Shown here piece by piece: positions 1 through 8,424 of a stretch of DNA of 64,000 nucleotides. Where the stretch lies: the NCBI RefSeq assembly GCF_024437735.1, contig NZ_JANFQO010000001.1, forward strand, positions 248,001 through 312,000, in the 5' to 3' direction. The notes beneath the pieces are model-generated. The model was not told the origin of the DNA, ran no database searches, and worked only from the letters and a program-made list of their open reading frames with translations. The stretch is from Tahibacter harae. Lineage in GTDB: Bacteria > Pseudomonadota > Gammaproteobacteria > Xanthomonadales > Rhodanobacteraceae. Each line of letters starts with the position of its first letter. Positions within the stretch are counted from its first letter, which is position 1. The position numbers and the translations under genes were made by a program.

Positions 1-636
1 GAACTCGGCGCGGGCTTCACCCTGGCCACGCACGATCTGGAAATCCGCGGCGCCGGCGAACTGCTGGGCGAGGAACAGAGCGGGCAGATGCAGGAAGTCG
101 GCTTCTCGCTCTATACCGAGCTGCTGGAGCGCGCGGTCAAGGCGCTGCGCAGCGGCAAGGTGCCGGATTTCGAGCTGGTCAGCGCGCACGAGACCGAGGT
201 CGAGCTGCATCTGCCGGCGCTGATTCCGGACGATTACCTGCCCGACGTGCACGCCCGCCTGACCCTGTACAAACGCATCGCCAGCGCCCGCGACGCCGAA
301 CGCCTGCGCGAACTGCAAGTGGAGATGATCGACCGCTTCGGCCTGCTGCCCGATCCGGTCAAGCACCTGTTTGCGGTGACCGAGATCAAGCAGCGCGCGA
401 CCGAGCTGGGCATACGCAAGATCGACTTCGGTGCCCAGGGCGGCCGCGTCGTGTTCGCGCCGCAGCCCAATCTGGATCCGCTCAACGTCATCAAGCTGAT
501 CCAGAGCCAGCCGCGCGTATTCACCCTGGACGGCCAGGACAAGCTCAAGGTCAAGCTGGAAATGCCCGGCGCGGCCGAGCGCCTGCGCTCGGCCAATGAT
601 CTCCTTACCGCGCTGGGCGCGCGCAAGGCCGCCTGA
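1..636 (+). CDS. mfd: Transcription-repair coupling factor Mfd, C-terminal part (5' truncated by window)
   Basis: The frame is open from base 1 and ends with TGA at 634-636, so about 211 C-terminal residues are present. The start of the visible part (RGAGELLGEEQSGQ, then VGFSLYTELLERAV) is the end of the Mfd translocase module, homologous to RecG. The rest is the Mfd C-terminal domain (D7), which masks the UvrA-binding surface until the enzyme engages stalled RNA polymerase. Mfd is a cytoplasmic ATP-driven translocase that removes stalled polymerase and recruits UvrAB. The helicase motifs and UvrB-homology region lie upstream of the window. No frameshift is seen in the part present. Confidence 0.95.
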   Translation, partial: ELGAGFTLATHDLEIRGAGELLGEEQSGQMQEVGFSLYTELLERAVKALRSGKVPDFELVSAHETEVELHLPALIPDDYLPDVHARLTLYKRIASARDAERLRELQVEMIDRFGLLPDPVKHLFAVTEIKQRATELGIRKIDFGAQGGRVVFAPQPNLDPLNVIKLIQSQPRVFTLDGQDKLKVKLEMPGAAERLRSANDLLTALGARKAA

Positions 637-685
637 CCACTGCGCGCCAGCCCGGCGCGCCCGCACCGGAGTCTGAACCACGAAC

Positions 686-1168
686 ATGCATACGCGAGCC
701 GAAGAACTGATCCGCGCGCTGCAGCTGGAACCGCATATCGAAGGCGGCCACTACCGCCGCATCTACGAATCCTCCACCCGGGTGGCCTACGGCGACAGCA
801 GCCAGCGCGCGGTGGCGACGTCGATTTATTTCCTGCTCGCCGACGGCGAGCTGAGCCGCTGGCACCGCGTCGACGCGGACGAAGTCTGGCATTACTACGA
901 AGGCCAGCCGCTGGAACTGCTGCGCTACGACCCGGCCGAAGGCGTGCTGACCACGCATACGCTGGGGCCGGCCTCACGCGAATCCGCGCCGGTGTTCGTG
1001 GTGCCCGCCGGCATGTGGCAGGCGGCGCGGCCGCGCGGCGCCTATACCCTGGTCGGCTGCACCGTCGCGCCGGGCTACGAATACCGCGGTTTCGCCCTGC
1101 TCGACCAGGCGCCGGAAGTGGCGCGCCAGCTTGGCGCGATCGACGACAGCCTGCTGGACCTGGCCTGA
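686..1168 (+). CDS. Cupin-superfamily protein, DUF985 type
   Basis: A 160-residue single-domain protein. The series EGGHYRRIYES, SIYFLLADGELSRWHRVDADEVWHYYEG (split here only for description), VPAGMWQAARP and GCTVAPGYEYRGF is the usual DUF985/cupin_5 pattern. The HR..ADEVWHYYEG segment corresponds to the first cupin motif. Family members adopt a dimeric beta-barrel; the substrate is unknown, and I cannot tell whether a metal is bound. The stop codon overlaps the start of yaeQ by one base (TGATG at 1166-1170), so the two genes are probably translationally coupled. The start at 686 is the first ATG in a frame well separated from mfd. Confidence 0.85.
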   Translation: MHTRAEELIRALQLEPHIEGGHYRRIYESSTRVAYGDSSQRAVATSIYFLLADGELSRWHRVDADEVWHYYEGQPLELLRYDPAEGVLTTHTLGPASRESAPVFVVPAGMWQAARPRGAYTLVGCTVAPGYEYRGFALLDQAPEVARQLGAIDDSLLDLA

Positions 1169-1704
1169 TGGCGCTGACCGCGACGGTATACAAAGTCGAG
1201 CTGCAGGTCAGCGACATGGACCGGCACTACTACGCCACCCACGCGCTGACCGTGGCGCGGCATCCGTCGGAGACCGAGGAACGCCTGATGCTGCGCGTGC
1301 TCGCCTTCGCCCTGAACGCCGATGAAGCCCTGGCCTTCGGCAAGGGCCTCAGCGACACCGACGAGCCGGACCTGTGGCGCAAGGATCTCACCGGCGCGAT
1401 AGAGCAATGGGTGGAACTGGGCCAGCCCGATGAACAGCGCCTGCGCCAGGCCGCCGGCCGCGCGCGCGACGTGCGCGTCTACGGCTACGGCCGCGCTGCC
1501 GCTATCTGGTGGGACAAGAATGCCGCCGCGCTGAACCGCCTGCGCAACCTGCGCGTGTTCGAGGTGATGCCGGCGACCTGCCAGGCCCTGGCCGCGATCG
1601 CCGCGCGCAAGCTCGCGCTGCAATGCCTGATCCAGGACGGCGCGATCCAGCTGCTGCACGACGGCGGCTGCATCGACGTGGAACTGAAGACCTGCAAGGA
1701 ATGA
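1168..1704 (+). CDS. yaeQ: YaeQ family protein
   Basis: A protein of 178 residues when started at the ATG overlapping the preceding stop. A longer upstream reading to 1015 would run inside the cupin gene and lacks family similarity. It begins MALTATVYKVELQVSDMDR and continues HPSETEERLMLRVLAFAL, DEPDLWRKDLTGAIEQWVELGQPDE and VYGYG..AAIWWDKN, all characteristic of YaeQ. YaeQ structures show a PD-(D/E)XK nuclease-like fold. An early link to RfaH-type antitermination has not given a clear biochemical role, so function stays open. Normal length for the family. Confidence 0.93.
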   Translation: MALTATVYKVELQVSDMDRHYYATHALTVARHPSETEERLMLRVLAFALNADEALAFGKGLSDTDEPDLWRKDLTGAIEQWVELGQPDEQRLRQAAGRARDVRVYGYGRAAAIWWDKNAAALNRLRNLRVFEVMPATCQALAAIAARKLALQCLIQDGAIQLLHDGGCIDVELKTCKE

Positions 1705-1759
1705 GGCGGCGGCACTAGTGGAAAACGCAGCGCCCGCAGCGCTGCGCCTCCCATCCCAC

Positions 1760-4027
1760 TCAGTACTCTGCCACCGGTTCGCCGCCGGAAAGCCGCAGCT
1801 TCAATGCACCCTCGCCGCTGTCCTCCAGCCGCTCCGGCGTCAGCTCGGCGCGTTCGTGGCCGACGCGGTCGGCGCGCAGGAACACCACGCCGCTGGCGCG
1901 CAGTGCGGCGGTGTAGTGGGCGAACACTGCCGCGCGCAGCTCGCCGCTGAGATCCAGCTCGCATTCGGCCCAGTCGGCCCAGGCGAAATAACGTTCCTCG
2001 CCGGTTTCCTCATTCATTTCGGGCTGGAAGAAATCCACCAGGCGCTGATGCGCCCGCGCATCGGCGCAGGACTGCGGATGGACGGGCACGATCAAATAAA
2101 TGGCTTCGGGAAACAGCGCCGCGAGGCGGTCCTGCTGCCAGTCCTTTGCCAGGCGCTGGCGCACCTTGGCCAGCTCGGAGGAAAACACGCGGAAGCTGTC
2201 GAGCATGTCGTGGTCGCGCGTAGGCAGCGCCGCACCCTGGTCCAGTTCGGGTACGCGGGCCAGGCTCTGTTCCACCCAGGCATCCAGCGTGACGAACTGC
2301 TCGGGCGGATACAGCGCCACGGCCGGATAGCGCCCCTGCGCCGCGCCCAGCGCGAAGGCGCCGTATTCCTGCAGCGCCTTGCGATAGGCCTGCGGCAGCT
2401 TCCAGCCCTGCTTCTGCTCGAAGGCATCCAGCGCGGCGGCCTCCGGCGCGGGCCGGCTGCGCAGTTCGGCGCTGGCATCCAGCTGCGGCAACACCGCGCG
2501 CACCGCGGCCATCGATTGCTTGTACGCGCCCAGTGCGCCGCCCGTGGCCATGGCCGTGTTGAACGCATCTTCCACGCCGCGGCGGGTGACCACGATGGCG
2601 CCCTTGCCCGCGCGCTTGCGCGTACCGGCCTCGCGCGTGCGCATCTCGCCGCGCAGTTCGTAGGTGTGGATGCCGGGCTTGAGTTCCAGCACGGCCTGGC
2701 CGCGGTGACTGCGCGGCGTCGTCCGGTCCAGCTGCAGCACCGCGGCCTGCCTGCCGTCTATCCAGAGTTCGCTGCGCTCGTCGAGCTGGTCTTCGCTGAG
2801 TTCGCTGGTGAACACGAATTCCGCCGCGCCGGCCTTGACCGCGGCGCTGGGCGCCGGCGTCTGCCGCGTCACATCCAGGACGACCGGCAGCAGGTTGTCG
2901 TCAGCGCCGCCGGCGTAGAAACCGCCGACCGTGGGCGAATTGCGGCCCCAGCCCAGCACACTGCCGTCGGCCAGACGCGCGTAGGCGTTGTAGCTGCCGG
3001 CAAACAGTTCCACCACATTCCTGCCGTCCAGCGCCTCGATGCGGCGCAGGTCGCCGACCAGTTCGTCGCCGCCGTCGCCAAGCGTGCCGTAGACATTGCC
3101 GCCGCGCGCCCACACGCTGCCGTCGCGCTTGAGCACCAGGCTGTAGTCGTCGCCGGCCGCGATCGCCACGGCGCCGTCCAGGCCGCGCAGGGGCTTGGGC
3201 GGCTGCGGATAGATGTCCACTGCCGGCGTGGCCAGCTGGGCCGAATCGTTGAGGCCCCAGCCCCACACCTGGCCAGCGCCGTCCAGCGCCAGCGCGTGAA
3301 AGCGGCCCAGGCTGATCGCCTTGATGTTTTCCAGGCCGGCGATGCGCAGCGGCTGCGCATGCGGCGGGTCGTTGAAATCCAGCGGCTTCCATTTGCCCTG
3401 CTTGCCCAGCAGGCCGGCGGCGCCGCTGCCCATGCCCCAGACCGTGCCATCGGCGCGCAGGATCAGGCTGGTGTCGTTCTGCGCCGCGACGGCGACCGCA
3501 TCGTCCAGGCCGGCGACGACCTGCGGCACGCGGCCCTGCTCCAGCCAGGCGCCTTCGCGTACGGGCTGGCCCAGCTGGCCGACATCGTTGCGTCCCGCCG
3601 CGCGCACCTTGCCGTCGCGGCCGATGGCGATGACGTGATCGTTGCCCAGGGCGACGCTGCGCACCGCGCCGATGGCGTCGAAACGGCGCGGCCGATGGCG
3701 TTCCTCGCAGTCGTCCTTGGCGCAGGCCAGGGCGACCAGGTCGCCCCACAGCCACAGGCCGCCGTCGGCGTCGATGGCGGCGGCGGAGTCGGAGGAATCG
3801 TGATTCAGCGCGATGCCGGTGATGCGCGCCAGGCCTTCGATGCGGCGGAAGTCATTGCGCGGCGTGTTGTCGCGGTCGCCGCGCACATGACCGTCGTCGC
3901 CGCTGGCCCAGACACTGCCGTCGGGCTGCAGCCACAGCACCTGGCTGTCGGCGGCGATTTGCGCCGGCACCTGGGCCGCAGCCCACAGCGGCAGGCAGAA
4001 CAACAGACTCGTCAACATCCTGTACAT
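1760..4027 (-). CDS. Secreted RCC1-repeat protein with SMI1/KNR4-like C-terminal region
   Basis: A 755-residue protein with an N-terminal signal peptide (MLTSLLFCLPLWAAAQVPA). Two in-frame ATGs (4027, 4018) are possible; the second gives a more compact signal peptide. Residues about 25-390 carry repeated blades such as GSVWASGDDGHVRG, GGLWLWGD, GTVWGMGSGAAGLLG, GQVWGWGLNDSAQL and GSVLGWGRN, the RCC1/BLIP-II beta-propeller pattern. Residues about 530-700 (DAFEQKQGWKLPQAYRKAL, then a Phe/Asp-rich stretch) resemble SMI1/KNR4 domains, which are often cytoplasmic toxin-immunity modules. An exported RCC1-SMI1 fusion is unusual. Function unknown; protein binding outside the cytoplasm is an inference. 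Confidence 0.8.
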   Translation of the reverse strand: MYRMLTSLLFCLPLWAAAQVPAQIAADSQVLWLQPDGSVWASGDDGHVRGDRDNTPRNDFRRIEGLARITGIALNHDSSDSAAAIDADGGLWLWGDLVALACAKDDCEERHRPRRFDAIGAVRSVALGNDHVIAIGRDGKVRAAGRNDVGQLGQPVREGAWLEQGRVPQVVAGLDDAVAVAAQNDTSLILRADGTVWGMGSGAAGLLGKQGKWKPLDFNDPPHAQPLRIAGLENIKAISLGRFHALALDGAGQVWGWGLNDSAQLATPAVDIYPQPPKPLRGLDGAVAIAAGDDYSLVLKRDGSVWARGGNVYGTLGDGGDELVGDLRRIEALDGRNVVELFAGSYNAYARLADGSVLGWGRNSPTVGGFYAGGADDNLLPVVLDVTRQTPAPSAAVKAGAAEFVFTSELSEDQLDERSELWIDGRQAAVLQLDRTTPRSHRGQAVLELKPGIHTYELRGEMRTREAGTRKRAGKGAIVVTRRGVEDAFNTAMATGGALGAYKQSMAAVRAVLPQLDASAELRSRPAPEAAALDAFEQKQGWKLPQAYRKALQEYGAFALGAAQGRYPAVALYPPEQFVTLDAWVEQSLARVPELDQGAALPTRDHDMLDSFRVFSSELAKVRQRLAKDWQQDRLAALFPEAIYLIVPVHPQSCADARAHQRLVDFFQPEMNEETGEERYFAWADWAECELDLSGELRAAVFAHYTAALRASGVVFLRADRVGHERAELTPERLEDSGEGALKLRLSGGEPVAEY

Positions 4028-4117
4028 GGGCCGGGAAAACGCCGCGGAAGTCCGAAGGCCACGAAGTATAGCGGGGCCATGCGCAGGGAAGGCACCGGCG
4101 CCGCGCCGGCGCGCAAT

Positions 4118-5014
4118 TCAGCCGCGCCGCGCCAGCTGCTGTCCTATGCAATCGTCCTTGTCGCGCCAGAGCGCGTTCAGCCATTCCTGGAAACGGGCGC
4201 GGAACGCCGCATCGTTCTCGTAGTCGCCGTCCAGCAGCTCCGGCGGAATCGGCCGCTGGCGCACGATGATGCGCACTTCGCGCACGCGCCCGGCGAGCAG
4301 GTCATACATGCTGGGCCGGCCGCCGGGATAGACCAGGGTCACATCGACCAGGGCCTGGAACAGACCGCCCATGGCCTGCAGCACGAAGGCCGTACCGCCG
4401 GCGCGCGGCAGCAGCAGATGGCGATAGGGCGAGCCCTGCTGCGCGTGCTTGGCCGGCGTGAAGCGCGTGCCCTCGACGAAGTTCATCACCGATACCGGAA
4501 TGCGGCGGAATTTCTCGCAGGCCGCGCGCGTGGCCTGCATGTCCTTGCCGCGCCATTCGGGATGCTTTTCCAGCTGCGCCCGCGTGTAGCGGCGCATGAA
4601 CGGGAAATCCAGCGCCCACCAGGCCAGGCCCAGCAGCGGCACCCAGATCAGCTCGCGCTTGAGGAAGAATTTCAGCAGCGGGATGCGTGTGTTGAAGGCC
4701 TGCTGCAGCAGCGGAATATCGGCCCAGCTCTGATGATTGCAGATCACCAGATACCAGCCGCGGCGATCGAGTTCACCCTCCTGCTGCACCGTGGTGCGCG
4801 TGCCCACCGCCTGCAGCAGCCAGCTGTTGACGGCGATCCAGCTGTGCCCGATCGCACTGAGCATGGCGGTGATGCGGTCGCGCCAGGCCGGCAGCGGCAG
4901 TACCAGCTTGAACAGGGCCAGGGCCAGCAGCGGCGTTGCATGCAGCACGGTGCTGACGGCGATGATCAGGAAGGCGACAGCGGCGCGCAGCGGCTGTACG
5001 AAACGGGAAAGCAT
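4118..5014 (-). CDS. 1-acyl-glycerol-3-phosphate acyltransferase-like protein (YihG/PlsC family)
   Basis: A 298-residue inner-membrane-associated acyltransferase. The ATG at 5014 is preferred; a TTG six bases upstream (5020) is in frame but neither has a strong ribosome-binding site. Residues about 10-40 form an N-terminal hydrophobic segment. The catalytic HX4D motif is NHQSWAD (His94, Asp99), followed by LKRELIWVPLLGLAWWALDFPFMRR and the substrate motif NFVEGTRFTP, as in YihG and PlsC proteins. YihG-type enzymes acylate lysophosphatidic acid and influence acyl-chain composition, but the exact acceptor cannot be read from sequence. It shares direction with the RCC1 gene downstream, 90 bases away. 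Confidence 0.88.
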   Translation of the reverse strand: MLSRFVQPLRAAVAFLIIAVSTVLHATPLLALALFKLVLPLPAWRDRITAMLSAIGHSWIAVNSWLLQAVGTRTTVQQEGELDRRGWYLVICNHQSWADIPLLQQAFNTRIPLLKFFLKRELIWVPLLGLAWWALDFPFMRRYTRAQLEKHPEWRGKDMQATRAACEKFRRIPVSVMNFVEGTRFTPAKHAQQGSPYRHLLLPRAGGTAFVLQAMGGLFQALVDVTLVYPGGRPSMYDLLAGRVREVRIIVRQRPIPPELLDGDYENDAAFRARFQEWLNALWRDKDDCIGQQLARRG

Positions 5015-5111
5015 CGGCAAGAAATCGCGGCGGCGGAGGCGGAAGCCCGCAGCATAAGTCAGCGTCCGCCGAAGATTCCATCAACCCGGCCCCGATAAGC
5101 GCCGCCGCAAA

Positions 5112-7895
5112 TCACGGCGGCACCAGCTTGTGCACGGAGGCCACGGCCGCATCGCCGAGCAGATGCCGGGGCAGCATCCAGGCGTAGCTGGCGCCGCTCA
5201 TGCCACTGTGCAGCAGCAGGGTGGAACGGCGCTCGGCCGGACAGATCGCCGTGGCCAGCAGCTCGTCGGCCAGGCTGTGGGCGTACAGCTCGGCCAGCAC
5301 ATCGCCGCGTTTGCGCGCTTCCTCGTGTATGGCGCCCAGCGCACGCCCGGCCTGCTCGCGCCGGCCGTGGGCATAGTCGAGCACCACGCCCACATAGCGC
5401 AGGCGGGTGCTGGCAAACCAGTCGTCCGCCGGCAGCAGCGCCGCGGCGGCCCGGGCCTGATGCTCGGCTTCGCTCAGCTCCCCGCTGGCCAGGGCGATCT
5501 CCGCCAGCGAGGTACGCGCATCCAGCTCCACCGCCGCATAGCCCGAGTTCACGATGGCCGGCATCAGTGGTTCCAGCAGGCTGCGCGCGGCGTCCTGGTC
5601 GCCCAGGGTGGAATAGGCCCGGGCCAGATTGGTCGACAGCACCCAGCGCTCGGGCTGCACGGGTTCGCTCTCCACTTCTGCACGCAGCACCTGCAACTGC
5701 CGCCGCGCCGCTTCCTTGTCGCCGCCCAGCATGTCCAGCACCACCTGGCCTATGCGCGCATAGCGGGCGAAATACGGAAACTCCGGCGCCTGGCAGGCCT
5801 GGAACGCGGTATGCGCATCGGCCAGGCGGCCCTGGTAGACGTAGATGGTGCCGCGCTGGCAGGCCAGGCCGGCGGCGATCTGCGGCAGGCTGCGCGTCTC
5901 GCCCGCGCGCAGTTGGTCCTCGGTGCGCTGCAATGTCGCCAGACCGGCCTCGTACTGGCCCCGGCGGGTCTGCAGACGCAGGCTGAGCATGCCCACCCAG
6001 TAGGCCATGGCGCCCTGCAGCGGTTCGGCGCCCAGCGCGTCTATGCGCCGCTGCATCGCGGCCAGCTCGTTGCGATAGCCGTCCTGGCGCAGCAGCAGCA
6101 CCTCGACGGCGCGCTGCTGGTAGGCGTCGCCCGCGGCGGCGGCCACCGCCCGGGCCTGCTCGAAGCGCTCGCGCGCGAGCCGGGCGTCGCCGTGGCGGAA
6201 ATGGAACTGGCCGGCGCGGCGCAAGGTGTCGACTTCCACGGCCACGTTGCCGGCGGCGCGCGCTTCCACCAGCAGTTCGTCCAGATGCGAGCCGGCCGCC
6301 AGGCTGTCGGCATCGCCGCGCAGCTCGCGGTAGACCTGGGTGCGCAGCACGCCCAGGCGGTCGCCCGCGAGCGTGAAGGCGGCAGCGGCATCCTCGAACA
6401 GGCTGTCCGCGACCGGCCGGCCGGCGGCGCCGAGCACGTCGGCCAGCAGCAGCGCCGCCTGTGCGCGCTCGCGGTCCCAGCCCAGGTTGCGCGCCACCTC
6501 CATCGCACTGCCGGCGGCGGCCTGAGCCAGCGCCTGGTCGCGATTGGCCAGCTGTATCTCGGCGCGCTCCAGCAGCCAGGGCACCGCCTGCGCCGGCGAG
6601 CGCGGTTCGAGCTGGGCCAGGCGTTCCTGCGCATCGCGGCTGCGTCCGGCCTTGCGCAGGTTGCTGGCTTCGGCCAGGCGGAAATCGGTGCGCTCGCCGG
6701 CACTGTTCTTCCACAGCGCGCCGAATGCCGCCGCGGCAGCGACGTATTCCTGGCGTATGGCCAGCGCCTGCGCCCTCAGCGGCGGCTGCAGCGCCGCCGG
6801 CAGTTGCTCCATCCAGGAGCGGGCCTGGGCCAGCTCCGCCTTGGCCGCGTTGGACTGGCCCAGCTCGGCCAAGCACTGCGCCAGGCGCAGGCGGGCGAAG
6901 CCGAATTCCGGCGCATTCAGCAGCACCTTGCGATAGGAGGCGACCGCGTCGTTCCAGCGCCGGCGTTGCTCGGCGGTGGTGCCGCGCACCAGCTCCGCGG
7001 CGGAAGCCGCGTCGAGCTTCAGCACCGGCGCGGCCTGGTCCAGGGCCTGCGGCACCAGCCGCTGCAGCACGGCATGGCTGACCTGGCCTATGGTCTCGAC
7101 CAGTTTGTCCGGCGCGGTGCGGCGCACGATGTCGTTTTCGTATCCCGCGCCATGAAAGTTCGCGCGCACCTGCCAGTCGCCGCGGCTGTCCGCCGGCATC
7201 TCCACGCTGAGCAGCACGATGAGTTCTTCCTTGCCGTCTTCCTCGCGATTGTCGCGGCCGACGACGACGCGGTCGGAAACGCTGCGCAGCTGCCAGTCCA
7301 GCCAGCCGTGCATCAGCTCCAGCGGCCAGCGCGCCTCGCTGGAAAGCGCCGCGTCGGGCTGGGTCACCAGCACGATGCGGCCGCGGGGCGCGCGTTCCAC
7401 GCCGGCATGGAGGAAGCCCAGCAGCAGCAGGCACAGCGCGCCGGCAGCGATGCCGATGAACCAGGGCCGGCGCCGCAGGCGCGGCGGCGGCGCGGAGGCA
7501 ACGGCGGCGGCGGCGGATTCCGGCCGGGCCGCCGTTTCCACCGGCAGCACGGGTTCGGGCGGGCCCGGCGGATCGAAGACGTAGCCTTGCTTGGGAACGG
7601 TGCGGATCCAGCGCTTGGCGCCTTCGCCGAGCGCCTTGCGCAGCACCCAGATGCTGGTGGTGATGTTGGCATCCTCGACCACTACGCCCGGCCAGACGCG
7701 GCGGAAGATTTCCTCGCGGCTGTGCACCACGCCGGGTTCGCTCAGGAACAGCTGCAGCAGGTCGAAGCAGCGCTGGTTCAGCTCATGGACCGAACCCAGC
7801 CTGTGGATGCTGCGAAAGCGCAAGTCGATCTCGATTTCGCCCAGGCGCAGGCGATGCGTATTCGCAGGCCACAGCTGGCTGAATCCCTCGGACAT
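5112..7895 (-). CDS. CadC/ToxR-like membrane transcriptional regulator with TPR-type sensor domain
   Basis: A 927-residue protein from the ATG at 7895, preceded by a GGGAGAGG ribosome-binding site; the longer reading to 7967 adds 24 unlikely residues. Residues about 10-110 form an OmpR/PhoB-type winged helix (LNQRCFDLLQLFLSEPG, VHSREEIFRRVWPG, WVLRKALGE, IRTVPKQGYVF). A Pro/Ala linker leads to one membrane span at about 145-164 (IGIAAGALCLLLLGFLHAG). The remaining roughly 750 residues are Ala/Leu-rich helical repeats of TPR type. Such proteins bind DNA from the membrane and sense signals with the C-terminal region. No phosphoacceptor domain is present. Target genes are not evident; autoregulation from the AT-rich region upstream is plausible. 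Confidence 0.82.
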   Translation of the reverse strand: MSEGFSQLWPANTHRLRLGEIEIDLRFRSIHRLGSVHELNQRCFDLLQLFLSEPGVVHSREEIFRRVWPGVVVEDANITTSIWVLRKALGEGAKRWIRTVPKQGYVFDPPGPPEPVLPVETAARPESAAAAVASAPPPRLRRRPWFIGIAAGALCLLLLGFLHAGVERAPRGRIVLVTQPDAALSSEARWPLELMHGWLDWQLRSVSDRVVVGRDNREEDGKEELIVLLSVEMPADSRGDWQVRANFHGAGYENDIVRRTAPDKLVETIGQVSHAVLQRLVPQALDQAAPVLKLDAASAAELVRGTTAEQRRRWNDAVASYRKVLLNAPEFGFARLRLAQCLAELGQSNAAKAELAQARSWMEQLPAALQPPLRAQALAIRQEYVAAAAAFGALWKNSAGERTDFRLAEASNLRKAGRSRDAQERLAQLEPRSPAQAVPWLLERAEIQLANRDQALAQAAAGSAMEVARNLGWDRERAQAALLLADVLGAAGRPVADSLFEDAAAAFTLAGDRLGVLRTQVYRELRGDADSLAAGSHLDELLVEARAAGNVAVEVDTLRRAGQFHFRHGDARLARERFEQARAVAAAAGDAYQQRAVEVLLLRQDGYRNELAAMQRRIDALGAEPLQGAMAYWVGMLSLRLQTRRGQYEAGLATLQRTEDQLRAGETRSLPQIAAGLACQRGTIYVYQGRLADAHTAFQACQAPEFPYFARYARIGQVVLDMLGGDKEAARRQLQVLRAEVESEPVQPERWVLSTNLARAYSTLGDQDAARSLLEPLMPAIVNSGYAAVELDARTSLAEIALASGELSEAEHQARAAAALLPADDWFASTRLRYVGVVLDYAHGRREQAGRALGAIHEEARKRGDVLAELYAHSLADELLATAICPAERRSTLLLHSGMSGASYAWMLPRHLLGDAAVASVHKLVPP

Positions 7896-8424
7896 TGCCT
7901 CTCCCGCCCGGCGCGCCGGAATCAGGCTGCGATACGACAGCCACGCTTCGGCGCTGTCGCCAACCATACAATGCAGTACGTCAAATTTTGCCTAAGTTTT
8001 TGCACCACAAATACCCCTGCGCGGTGAAAACCATGAACCTGTGTAAATAATTCTTCCGGCATTGAAAACGATCCGGCGCATTCAGCGATACAGACACCAA
8101 TAATCATTTGACGCAGGAATTTGAGTGCCGCGACGGCGATCGAAAGTTGCCTTGGCACCGGCAGAGCCTGGAAAAATTACAAAAAACGCTGCCGCCGGAC
8201 AACGCAGCAAAAACTGGACATAACGGCAATTCTGTTCAGCGGCACTTTCATCGCCGGCGCAAACGGCGGGCGCTGCGGCGCGGCTGCCCCCCAGCCAGCC
8301 TGTGCACGCCCTCCGGCGCGAAGGGCACTGCCAGGAAACCAGCGGCGCGAAAACACGGCGCACCGCAGCGCAGGCCCCGGACGCAAAAAGCCTGCACAAA
8401 GGCTTTTTGCAATCCACGGCAGGT
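7896..8424. other. Divergent-side gap of 529 bp: leader of the CadC-like gene and downstream region of the M28 gene
   Basis: No credible gene is seen on either strand. Positions about 7970-8110 are clearly AT-richer than their surroundings and probably hold the promoter for the minus-strand CadC-like gene, but no hexamer pair is convincing. Positions 8250-8380 are GC-rich without recognisable structure. The hairpin at 8383-8410 terminates the peptidase gene. Confidence 0.5.
8383..8410 (-). terminator. Rho-independent terminator of the M28 peptidase gene
   Basis: A perfect 11-bp inverted repeat (GCAAAAAGCCT / AGGCTTTTTGC) with a 6-base loop, starting 15 bases after the peptidase stop codon. 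The A5/T5 tracts form part of the stem, so it could act in both directions. Confidence 0.75.

Noticed and set aside
1718-5098. Long plus-strand ORF of about 1126 codons
   Set aside because: It is antisense to the RCC1/SMI1 and acyltransferase genes, has no start site or family similarity, and has the His/Gln/Arg-rich composition typical of high-GC shadow frames.
5130-8027. Long plus-strand ORF of about 965 codons
   Set aside because: Antisense shadow of the CadC-like regulator; Gln/His/Arg-rich with no recognisable domain.
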